Below, in pieces: positions 28,613 through 36,803 of a stretch of 36,803 nt of DNA. The position numbers and the translations under genes were made by a program. Positions within the stretch are counted from its first letter, which is position 1, and each line of letters starts with the position of its first letter. Origin of the DNA: Verrucomicrobiota bacterium (lineage in GTDB: Bacteria > Verrucomicrobiota > Verrucomicrobiia > Limisphaerales > UBA1096); the NCBI GenBank assembly GCA_030747605.1, contig JASLKL010000007.1, forward strand, positions 1 through 36,803, read 5' to 3'. Below the pieces are notes generated by a model that saw nothing but the letters and a program-made list of their open reading frames with translations, made no database searches and was not told where the DNA came from.

Positions 28613-29578
28613 TTATTCCCAGTGCTCTTTCTTGATTGATGAGCCAAAAAAAACATCACGTAGTAACACCGAAATACTTCCAAGGTGCCAGTGTAGCCAG
28701 GGTATTTTAGGTCGAGCTGATTTGTAAATGCGCTGCACATGATCTGGTTTTTCGTCTGCCATCTGCTGCATTTTCACCTTCGATCGTGCAGCGAACATGC
28801 AACGCAGTTTTTGTCTGCGCACCCATCGTGGTAAAGCAGCTTGATCCATCAAATTAAACGCATGCTGGATAGCCTCCCATTCATCTAGCACCCAGCTTTT
28901 GATGTTTTCCTCGTTACGCTTTGTCATGCTGAATGGGTGTCGTCTTATATGCAGTAAAACTTTCGGTACTTCGATACGAGAAGTGCTGGATTTGGCTAGA
29001 TCCGAGTAAAAAATACAATCAGCTGCATGAGGCATGTTGGTTCGGAATCGAACCGGGCAAGTTTGACCAAGTGTCTTGATGAGTGTTCCGCCGAGCATTA
29101 GTGATTTGCATTCACTGTGTTGTGAGAGCAAAGCGTTGGTCGAAATGTTACGCGGAGGAGAAGGACGAGTAGTTGGGCTTTCAATGAGTTTGCCATCTTT
29201 GTCGATAAATGCCGAAAGGCAATAGCTAAAAGACGGTGCTTGGGCATCTTTTAGCGCGTTATACATTTGTTCAATGAATTCGGGGAGCAAGACATCGTCT
29301 GCGCAAATATAGTGTAGAAAGTCGCATTCAGATGCATAGTCTAGCGCTCGATTGAAGTTCTTAAAGAGACCATGGTTTTCATCACTGCGAATAAGTTCGC
29401 ATTTCAGTAATTCATACGATTCCACGAGCTTCGCTGTGTTATCGGTTGAGGCGTCGTCAATTACGATAACGCGATCCGGCTTTAGAGTCTGTGATGCTAG
29501 AGAATCAAGTGTTTCCAGTATAAATCTTTCCCCGTTGTATACTGGGATTACGGATATGATTTGCATCCTGTTGTTCAT
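28613..29578 (-). CDS. Glycosyltransferase family 2
   Basis: ISVIPVYNGERFILETLDSLASQTLKPDRVIVIDDASTDNTAKLVESY; HYICADDVLLPEF. Confidence 0.93.
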   Translation of the reverse strand: MNNRMQIISVIPVYNGERFILETLDSLASQTLKPDRVIVIDDASTDNTAKLVESYELLKCELIRSDENHGLFKNFNRALDYASECDFLHYICADDVLLPEFIEQMYNALKDAQAPSFSYCLSAFIDKDGKLIESPTTRPSPPRNISTNALLSQHSECKSLMLGGTLIKTLGQTCPVRFRTNMPHAADCIFYSDLAKSSTSRIEVPKVLLHIRRHPFSMTKRNEENIKSWVLDEWEAIQHAFNLMDQAALPRWVRRQKLRCMFAARSKVKMQQMADEKPDHVQRIYKSARPKIPWLHWHLGSISVLLRDVFFGSSIKKEHWE

Positions 29579-30429
29579 GATACTTGGGATAGTTCGGTGA
29601 TCATTTCCTCCCAGGTTGGTGCTTGGTATCCAGTGGCATCTTTGAAGCGCTCACCGTTTAGACTTCGATCGCATTCAAATGAATCGTCTGGTTTGATTTT
29701 TCCCTGCCATCCTAGTTTAGCTTGGCAGAGTTTAAGTAAATCGTATTTTGATATTGGCTCACTGGCTACTTGCCAGAGGCCGAAGAGTGATTGATGCTGA
29801 GTCAAGATGCGTTCGACAATCTTAGCCATCTCAATTGTTGTGAAGCCGCTGTATATTGCGCGGGTATAGCCCTTGATGGTTGTCCCATGTTGACTTAGGA
29901 ACCAGCTTAATAAAGATAGGTTTGAATCGATTTCATGGCCTATGACAGATGATCGTATTGTTACGCAATGGCGATCTGTTACTTCGCCCAAGTGCTTTGT
30001 TTTACCATAAAGGTCAGTAGCATCGGCGGGATCATTTTCTGAATAGTTGCCTTTAATCCCAGCGAATACGCAGTCGGTACTGAAGTGGATCAATCGAGTG
30101 CCTAGTGCCTCGCATTGTTTAGCCAAATGATGAGGAAATTCAGCGTTTACTTTCCGAATTTTGCTCTCGTCGTTAGCTTCGTTGATTTGTTTGATGATGC
30201 CGACACAATTAATAACAGCTTCTGGTTTGGCTTTTTCGAGTACTCGGCCGAGCGCATTGCGATCGGTTATATCCCTTACTTGTATTGACGTTGAAGGGTC
30301 AAAAATTTCATGAGATGTGTAATCGGTAACCGGTCGGCGTAGTGTTACCCAAACTTTATGTTTTGTTTGGAGACTTTGCCATAGTTGATGTCCCAACATC
30401 CCGCTGCCTCCAAGGATGAGTAGCCTCAA
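29575..30429 (-). CDS. SDR-family sugar nucleotide reductase, RmlD-like
   Basis: LILGGSGMLGHQLWQSL, INCVGIIKQ, RLIHFSTDCVFAGIKGNYSENDPADATDLYGKTKHLGE. Confidence 0.88.
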   Translation of the reverse strand: MRLLILGGSGMLGHQLWQSLQTKHKVWVTLRRPVTDYTSHEIFDPSTSIQVRDITDRNALGRVLEKAKPEAVINCVGIIKQINEANDESKIRKVNAEFPHHLAKQCEALGTRLIHFSTDCVFAGIKGNYSENDPADATDLYGKTKHLGEVTDRHCVTIRSSVIGHEIDSNLSLLSWFLSQHGTTIKGYTRAIYSGFTTIEMAKIVERILTQHQSLFGLWQVASEPISKYDLLKLCQAKLGWQGKIKPDDSFECDRSLNGERFKDATGYQAPTWEEMITELSQVS

Positions 30430-31091
30430 GGCTGGTCCCCCTTTTTGTGTATGGCCGGAATGCCGCGTAAGTCCTTAATTGCTACTAGATTGAATGCATG
30501 CTCGGGATTGTCATTAATTCGAAGAAAAAGTGTGAGTAATTCGTCAAAAAAAAGGCATCCCGGGAAATTATATTTTGGCCCTGCCATGTAGCCGCGAAGG
30601 TAACGAGTGCCTGTGGTGCCGTAAACGGTATAGCCGCGGTTTTCGAATTCTTGGATGGTCCATCCTGAACGGTGACGTTGAAACTCGTTTCCAAATTCCG
30701 GACCTTGCGGCACAAATCCATTTGGAGTTTCAAAGATGATATATTTTCGGCTTAATTTTTCGATGCGATCTATAAGTTTTATACCGTCAGTTTTTGGTAG
30801 ATGCTCAATAAGTCCGTACAGTGTTACGAGATCAAATTGAGTATCGATTTTGTCTTTCAAGATGTCTGCATGAATATAGTGATCATGTACGCCGCGTTTT
30901 TTTGCGGTATCGATTGCGTCGATAAATGCATCGAGTCCAGTGGTTTTCAAGTCTGGCCGAAACACTTGAAGATGAGAACTGGTGCCGCATCCAATATCTA
31001 GAGCGGTCTTGATTTCTCCTTTAGCCACAAGTTTTTCTGTGAAATCGGCAGCAGAGTTAGGCCGTAATAGTTGTCGAAGCGGGTTGGCCAT
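30426..31091 (-). CDS. SAM-dependent methyltransferase
   Basis: IKTALDIGCGTSSHLQVFRPDLKTTGLDAFIDAIDTAKKRG; FDLVTLYGLIEHLPKTDGIKLIDRIEKL. Confidence 0.82.
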   Translation of the reverse strand: MANPLRQLLRPNSAADFTEKLVAKGEIKTALDIGCGTSSHLQVFRPDLKTTGLDAFIDAIDTAKKRGVHDHYIHADILKDKIDTQFDLVTLYGLIEHLPKTDGIKLIDRIEKLSRKYIIFETPNGFVPQGPEFGNEFQRHRSGWTIQEFENRGYTVYGTTGTRYLRGYMAGPKYNFPGCLFFDELLTLFLRINDNPEHAFNLVAIKDLRGIPAIHKKGDQP

Positions 31092-31106
31092 ACGCCTTTT
31101 AATTAG

Positions 31107-32093
31107 TTAGATGTAAAGTTCGATTTCACCCATTTTATCGAGCAACTTTGCAATATCTTCATATTTATTAAGCTGGTGTGTGTTGTTGGAGGTGTATTCA
31201 GATCCGAGCGGCTTATCAGAGTGATGTTTCGGAACATTGTATTCTGGGTGTACTGTGTAAAAAAGTTCTTCATCAGTAATGCGTCGCATCTCGTATTCAT
31301 TGACAAGAGTTTCGTGAAGTTTTTCCCCAGGTCTAATTCCAGACACTTCAATAGGATGATTTTTTCCTTTTTGGCTAAATTTTCTGCGCACTGCATCGGC
31401 AAGTATTTCGATAGTGCAGGCGGGAGCTTTGCGAACAAAAATTTCACCACCGATGGCGTGTTTCATCGCGTGCAATACAAGTCCAACTGACTGGTCAAGT
31501 GTTAGGAGGAACCTTGTCATATCCGGAACTGTAATAGTTATTGGTTTATCACTTTCAATTTGTCTTTTAAATAGTGGTATCACAGAACCGCGACTGCCCA
31601 TAACGTTTCCGTATCTTACGCAGCAAAATTTAGTTTCACTTTCGTTGATGTTCTGGCTGCAAACGATCTTTTCCATCATGGCCTTACTTGTGCCCATTGC
31701 GTTAAGTGGTTTGACTGCCTTGTCTGTGCTAAGGGCAACGAATACTTTTACTCCGGCTGCTTTTGCAGTGCGGCAGGCGTTTTGTGAACCTGCTACGTTT
31801 GTTTTGTAAGCTTCGAAGGGATACGTTTCGCAAGACGGGACGTGTTTGAGTGCAGCTGCGTGGAATACCAGATCTATTCCTGCCATTGATTCCTCCAGCC
31901 GCGCTTCGTCTCGAACATCGCCAATAATGTATTCGAACTGGGGGAATTTTTGTTGCATCTCCCATTGTTTTTTTTCGTCGCGGCTAAAGATTCTAACTAT
32001 AGATGGTGACTGCTTGAGTAGATGCTCGGCGACTCGATTCCCAAAGGAACCAGTGCCGCCGGTGATCAAAATTTTGGATCCGGAGATGTTCAT
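31107..32093 (-). CDS. UDP-GlcNAc 4,6-dehydratase/5-epimerase family (CapE/WbjB/FnlA-like)
   Basis: KILITGGTGSFGNRVAEHLL, DVRDEARLEESMAGIDLVFHAAALKHVPSCETYPFEAYKTNV, STDKAVKPLNAMGTSKAMMEK (MxxxK in place of the YxxxK catalytic motif), DMTRFLLTLDQSV. Confidence 0.9.
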   Translation of the reverse strand: MNISGSKILITGGTGSFGNRVAEHLLKQSPSIVRIFSRDEKKQWEMQQKFPQFEYIIGDVRDEARLEESMAGIDLVFHAAALKHVPSCETYPFEAYKTNVAGSQNACRTAKAAGVKVFVALSTDKAVKPLNAMGTSKAMMEKIVCSQNINESETKFCCVRYGNVMGSRGSVIPLFKRQIESDKPITITVPDMTRFLLTLDQSVGLVLHAMKHAIGGEIFVRKAPACTIEILADAVRRKFSQKGKNHPIEVSGIRPGEKLHETLVNEYEMRRITDEELFYTVHPEYNVPKHHSDKPLGSEYTSNNTHQLNKYEDIAKLLDKMGEIELYI

Positions 32094-32182
32094 GCCTAAC
32101 CGGGCTGAGTTTAGGCTTCTGCTTATAAATTGGCAATGGACAAGACTTGAAAGCTACCAGATCTAAGACTAGTATTTTTCTC

Positions 32183-33043
32183 ATGAAAGCCATAATTGCA
32201 GTGATGATAGGGCTTATGGGGCATATGCTCTTGTACGCTGAGAATGCTGCATCGAAGTCCAAAGAAGCTGTAACTTTAGCAAAGCGCGATCTGGTTGAAT
32301 TGGAATTCGATACTACGGTTGGCCTTGGATATCAGGTATATGTCAAGCAAGGGGAGGCTGACTGGGAACCTCATGGTCAAGTTGTCGAGGGAAATGGTGA
32401 GGCGGTTAGTATTATCTATACAGGTGATGAGTCAGGTGTGGAATTTCGTGTTGATATCGTTGACTTGGTTAAGTCGGATCCCGCTAAATTGCCTGAAGGT
32501 ATCGAGTATAAACTCACGGGAATATATCGCCTCCGAGGTAGCTACAAGGTTTGTGTGGCAAAGGTGGATAATCGTAATCAGGTGCCCCGTACTGCCTACT
32601 TTACTTTGGGTGAAGGGGAGAGAGCCGGAACAATAAAAGTCATGCGTATTGATTCCGAAAAAGGTCTAACCGAAATTGAGGCTCATGGTGTTGCTTTATC
32701 TTTGAGCTTTAGTGGAAATGCCTATACGACCAATACGTCCGTTCCGTTGGTAGCACCAACAATCCCTCAAGTGCCTGCTGGTAGGCCGACGGTTGTTGAA
32801 GGCCCGCCAAAGGGGAAAGTGTTTATGGGTAATAATGATCCCTACTATAAGGAGGCGCAAAAGAAAGCCTATACCAATCGTTATTCGATTTTAGATAAAT
32901 CTAGTGTGAGATCTATTAATCGACATGTTCGTAGTAAGCCACAGTCCATTTTCACACCTCGCATTTCGTCTCAGAGCCACTTGCCTCAAATATATATTCT
33001 TCCAAAGGCTCGCGCTCAAACTTATAGAGCACCCCGCAGATAA
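32183..33043 (+). CDS. Secreted hypothetical protein
   Basis: Preferred start at 32183 (MKAIIAVMIGLMGHMLLYAENAA signal peptide) rather than the ORF start at 32147. No recognised enzymatic family. Confidence 0.65.
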   Translation: MKAIIAVMIGLMGHMLLYAENAASKSKEAVTLAKRDLVELEFDTTVGLGYQVYVKQGEADWEPHGQVVEGNGEAVSIIYTGDESGVEFRVDIVDLVKSDPAKLPEGIEYKLTGIYRLRGSYKVCVAKVDNRNQVPRTAYFTLGEGERAGTIKVMRIDSEKGLTEIEAHGVALSLSFSGNAYTTNTSVPLVAPTIPQVPAGRPTVVEGPPKGKVFMGNNDPYYKEAQKKAYTNRYSILDKSSVRSINRHVRSKPQSIFTPRISSQSHLPQIYILPKARAQTYRAPRR

Positions 33044-33225
33044 GCTTAATAATTATTATACTATGATTGCTTTTTTAACTGGAGCGCTAGTGTTGCTTAT
33101 CGGAATCGGTGTTGGATTATATATTTCAAAGAAAAGTTAGGTTCCGTATGGTGTCTACATTTATAGAGCACTGCCCTATTTGGGTTTTGCTTGTAAATTA
33201 AAGGGCTGAATGAGGCTGAAATACC

Positions 33226-34620
33226 TTAATTATTCAGTTCATCCAATAGTTTTTGGTGGATATTGTCGAAGCCACCATTGCTTAGAACGCAGAGGATATC
33301 GCCGGGCTGAGTTTGAGGAATAATGTGACTTACAATGTCGTCGGCCGTTGGAAGGTAATACGCTTCGGTGCTTTTGGCTCGAATATCTTCCATCAGTTGT
33401 TCGGCGTTTAACCTTTCTTCTGGAGGAACCTGATCCAATCGAGCGACTTCAGCTACTAGTACATGTTTAGCAAAGCTTAGTGCATCTGCTAGTTCTGTTT
33501 GAAAATGATTGCGACGTGTTGTGTTGCTTCGAGGCTCAAAGATCGCCCATATGCGACGATCTGGGAACCGTCGGCCAAGTGCCTTGAGCGTTTCACGAAT
33601 AGCGGTTGGGTGGTGCGCAAAGTCGTCTATAACTGTGATCCCTTTAACTTCTCCTCGGATTTCCATGCGCCTCCGTATGCCTTTGAATGAGTCGAATCCA
33701 GTCTGGATTTGTGCATCGCTCAATCCCGTATAGCGTGCCATCAGAAGGGCTGCTAGTGCATTACGAACATTAAGTTCACCTATCATTGGAATCCGGAATT
33801 CGGATCTTCCAAGTCGAAAGCTGGATCCGTTTTCGTCGTACAATAATTTGTCTGCTTGTTCTTCGCACTCGTTACTTAGGCCAAAACGACGCACAGGACA
33901 GTGGCCGATATTAATAAGTGGCCGGAGGTTTGATTCATCACCATTGGCGAGGAGTAGTCCATTTCGAGGTACAATGTTAATCAGTCGTTGGAAAGAAGTC
34001 TGAATTTCATTCAGGCTACTAAAAATGTCTGCATGGTCGAACTCTAGATTATTTATAACGACCGCCTCAGGTAGGTAATGAACAAACTTGCTACGCTTGT
34101 CAAAGAATGCTGTGTCGTATTCATCACCTTCAAGCACGAACCAATCACTTTCGGTAAAGCGTGCCCCTTGCCCAAGATTGTTGGGAATGCCTCCAATAAG
34201 GAAACTGGGATTAAGGCCATTGTGTTCAAGTATCCAGGCTAGTAGCGAAGCTGTAGTAGTTTTGCCGTGGGTGCCCGAGACAACCAGTGATCGTTTTCCA
34301 TGAAGAAAGTGGTGCTTTAGTAATTCCGGAAGTGAGCAGTAGGATAGTTTCTGTTCAAGCGTAAGTTCCACCTCGAGGTTTCCACGAGAAATCGCATTTC
34401 CGATGACGACTAGATCTGGTTTATGAGCCAGATTATCTTCACTAAATGGGCGGGCCTCAATGTCACGCCCTTTTAGGAATGTTGACATTGGGGGATAGAT
34501 TCCTTGATCTGACCCAGAGACGATATACCCGCGTTCTTTGAGTGCTGCTGCCACCGAAGCCATTGCGGTGCCGCAGATGCCGACAAAGTGTATGGATCGT
34601 GCCTCGTTGATGGCTGGCAT
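33226..34620 (-). CDS. mpl: UDP-N-acetylmuramate:L-alanyl-gamma-D-glutamyl-meso-diaminopimelate ligase
   Basis: IHFVGICGTAMASVAAALKERGYIVSGSDQGIYPPMS, SGTHGKTTTASLLAWIL, FLIGGIPNNLGQGARF, VIDDFAHHPTAIRETL. Confidence 0.96.
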   Translation of the reverse strand: MPAINEARSIHFVGICGTAMASVAAALKERGYIVSGSDQGIYPPMSTFLKGRDIEARPFSEDNLAHKPDLVVIGNAISRGNLEVELTLEQKLSYCSLPELLKHHFLHGKRSLVVSGTHGKTTTASLLAWILEHNGLNPSFLIGGIPNNLGQGARFTESDWFVLEGDEYDTAFFDKRSKFVHYLPEAVVINNLEFDHADIFSSLNEIQTSFQRLINIVPRNGLLLANGDESNLRPLINIGHCPVRRFGLSNECEEQADKLLYDENGSSFRLGRSEFRIPMIGELNVRNALAALLMARYTGLSDAQIQTGFDSFKGIRRRMEIRGEVKGITVIDDFAHHPTAIRETLKALGRRFPDRRIWAIFEPRSNTTRRNHFQTELADALSFAKHVLVAEVARLDQVPPEERLNAEQLMEDIRAKSTEAYYLPTADDIVSHIIPQTQPGDILCVLSNGGFDNIHQKLLDELNN

Positions 34621-36803
34621 TATTTCATTTTGAGTAGTTCAGGTGCCGTCCAAGGATCTACTCGTTTGGAGGTTGCAGCGCGAATTTCACTGACTTTATC
34701 TGAGGTGATTGGTTCACCGCGATGGTCCCATTCGCGTCTTATATACGTCAGGATTGCAGCAACCTGATCGTCATTGAAACCAACCAGTGCCGGCATCTCA
34801 AGATCGTGTTTTTGTCCGTTTACGGTGATTGGTCCAACAAGGCCTTGTAGGACTATTCGTACGAGTCGATCGTCACTTTTTAGTACCCAATCAGAGTCAA
34901 CCAAAGGAGGGGCGACTCCAGCCTGTCCTCGTCCGTGTCCTTGATGGCAAGCTGCACAGGTGTAGGTGTAAAATTGTTTTCCTTGGTCAAACAGAGTTTG
35001 TTCAGATTCGGTAAGTGGGCGTAGCGGGGGGAGTGGTTTTACGCCTTGCTTGCCCTTCCAAAGGAACAGCTTATCAATTGAGTTGGCAAGTTTTGCTTCC
35101 TCGGGGTATTTGGATTTTTGCAGTTTGGTAAGCATGGAAGGTTTTTTGTCGTAATATACTGGTTTTCCTTTGGACCGGTTGCGATCAATCCCACGCAGAA
35201 TCGCTATGCGTTGCCAGTCCTGTGTGCGGCGTCCGTAGGTGTAATAAATTAGTTTACCGACCCTGGAAGGCCTTCCTTCCTTGAATACACAATCTGCAAG
35301 AGACTCAATAACGTTTGAGCGATGTTTCGCGTTGCGCCAGCGTCTTTCACCTAGAAGCAATTCAAGAAATTCCAATTCCTCACCTGCCAATCCAGAAAGT
35401 GCGGCATCCAAAACATAAGGCTTTTCTGCATGATTATAGAGCGCACTTCTAATAGCCATGTGAGTTAGGATGTGATCGTGAGCTCCGAGAGACAGCACCA
35501 TTTGTCGTAACTCGGTGATATCTTCTGTTCTAGTATTTAATACGAGTTGATCGAGTATTGCATCATTTCCAGGAACCTTAAGCCAGGGCTCAGCCAAGCG
35601 TGCCGCAGACATGCGTACACCTCGATCGTTGTCTTTTAAGGCATCAAGTATAATGTCAGGACTTATAGCGGCTCGGCCTTCGAGTGACCATAGTGCGTGC
35701 ATTCGGCCAAGCGCATGATTTCCGTCTTTGGCTACTTTGGCTAACTCAACATTTATATCATCCCTGCTTTCAACAAGCAGGCGCTGAGCAGTGTCACGAA
35801 CCCAGCCGTTGTCATTGCTGAGTGCAGAAACGAGTTGCTGTCCGCTGGCTTTAGATAATTTTTGGGAGGAAGTGCTATGGCCCGTGTAAACAACACGATA
35901 GATTCGACCGTTATCAATGTCTTTTTCCAAGCCTCGACTTTCGGCTTGGTTACGTAGATAGCTTGTTAGGTAAATTCTGTGCTGAACTATTCCGCGGTAC
36001 ATGTCGACGATATAAAGTCCGCCGCTAGGGCCATTGTAGAGATTGACCGGTCGAAATCTTTCATCACTGCTGCTCATCCACTCATATCCATTTTCGGCAT
36101 TTTCAGCAAAAATATTCCCGCCAGTTTCGATATGCCTGTTGCGGCGAATGAAATTGCCACTTGGTTCGCAGACGAACGAGTTGCCTTGGTATAGCTTAGG
36201 GAAGTTATCACCACGATATATCACTGGGCCGCATGCGGCGGTATATCGAGACAGGCGACCTTCTAATGGCCCTTCAGATCTTAGTGTGCCTTTTCTATAG
36301 GCTCGGTTTACTCCTAGGTTTAGTCGGCCTGGCCATGTTTCCTGACTTTTGGCTAAACGAATGGCTGCTCCTCCCCCTCCTCGAAATGGATTACGTTGCA
36401 AGTACTCAGATGGGATCAGATCTCCGCGCAGCATGTCGCTGTTACTGTTATAGTAAAGACGCCCCAGATTATCCATAGAGATGCCCCATTGGCCGCGCTT
36501 AATAGTTGGTTCTCGTTGCCATTCACCACTTGTGTTCCGGAAACGTACCGTGTGGTTTGCACTGTAAATCCAATTGTCTAAAGCCCACATGAGCCCGTTT
36601 GCAGCATGTTCCGGGTTTGCACTTTTGCCCCGGGCAGGATCGCAAGCCACAGCATAGTCGTTTGCAATTACAGTATGCTTGTCTGCTTTGTCATCGCCGT
36701 TTGTGTCCTCGAAAAATAATAATTTTGGAGGTTCGGCTACCAATACACCACCTCGAACAAGTGCTATAGCTCTAGGAAGAAATAGATTGTCCTTAAAGAT
36801 GGT
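34620..36803 (-). CDS. PVC-type heme-binding protein: PQQ/membrane-bound dehydrogenase-like N-terminus, HEAT-like repeats, C-terminal cytochrome c; 5' truncated by the window edge
   Basis: On the - strand the frame stays open to base 36803 (TIFKDNLFLPRAIALVRGGVLVAEPPKLLFFEDTNGDDKAD). CAACHQGHGRGQAGVAPPLVDSDWV heme motif with downstream MPALVGFNDDQVAAILTYIR. Confidence 0.93.
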   Translation of the reverse strand, partial: TIFKDNLFLPRAIALVRGGVLVAEPPKLLFFEDTNGDDKADKHTVIANDYAVACDPARGKSANPEHAANGLMWALDNWIYSANHTVRFRNTSGEWQREPTIKRGQWGISMDNLGRLYYNSNSDMLRGDLIPSEYLQRNPFRGGGGAAIRLAKSQETWPGRLNLGVNRAYRKGTLRSEGPLEGRLSRYTAACGPVIYRGDNFPKLYQGNSFVCEPSGNFIRRNRHIETGGNIFAENAENGYEWMSSSDERFRPVNLYNGPSGGLYIVDMYRGIVQHRIYLTSYLRNQAESRGLEKDIDNGRIYRVVYTGHSTSSQKLSKASGQQLVSALSNDNGWVRDTAQRLLVESRDDINVELAKVAKDGNHALGRMHALWSLEGRAAISPDIILDALKDNDRGVRMSAARLAEPWLKVPGNDAILDQLVLNTRTEDITELRQMVLSLGAHDHILTHMAIRSALYNHAEKPYVLDAALSGLAGEELEFLELLLGERRWRNAKHRSNVIESLADCVFKEGRPSRVGKLIYYTYGRRTQDWQRIAILRGIDRNRSKGKPVYYDKKPSMLTKLQKSKYPEEAKLANSIDKLFLWKGKQGVKPLPPLRPLTESEQTLFDQGKQFYTYTCAACHQGHGRGQAGVAPPLVDSDWVLKSDDRLVRIVLQGLVGPITVNGQKHDLEMPALVGFNDDQVAAILTYIRREWDHRGEPITSDKVSEIRAATSKRVDPWTAPELLKMK

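Noticed and set aside
31414-31809. 131-aa + strand ORF opposite the CapE-like gene
   Set aside because: The sense-strand frame carries an unmistakable SDR sequence; the antisense ORF has no supporting motif.
33160-33220. Possible hairpin or RNA element between the 25-aa ORF and mpl
   Set aside because: Only short (3-5 bp) complementary segments are visible, with large or unstable loops.

Overview
The window looks like a chromosomal segment from a PVC-superphylum bacterium, most likely a Verrucomicrobium-like lineage (inference). The evidence is DUF1501, DUF1549/DUF1553 and PVC-type heme-binding proteins, an H-X9-DG-like pseudopilin, and secreted multidomain proteins with P-domains. It is almost fully coding, with 23 protein genes: a + strand run (3-11999) and a mostly - strand run (12020-36803). 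Both edge genes are truncated because their frames stay open to the window ends. Recognisable content: a large secreted P-domain protein; an eight-heme MtrA/DmsE-like cytochrome translationally coupled to a heme-domain/beta-barrel fusion; myo-inositol oxygenase; DUF309; PriA; an aminotransferase; a GT2; a pseudopilin; a PQQ-type propeller; an Aas-like acyltransferase/ligase fusion; a DUF1501 plus giant cytochrome/WD40/DUF1549/DUF1553 pair; a surface-polysaccharide cluster; Mpl; and a PVC heme-binding protein. The best candidate for something under-described is the coupled pair at 3856-7031, a possible porin-cytochrome electron conduit in which the barrel carries its own cytochrome domain. I saw no tRNA, rRNA, CRISPR array, IS element or obvious defence system. 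All family calls come from reading motifs by eye; no database search was run.
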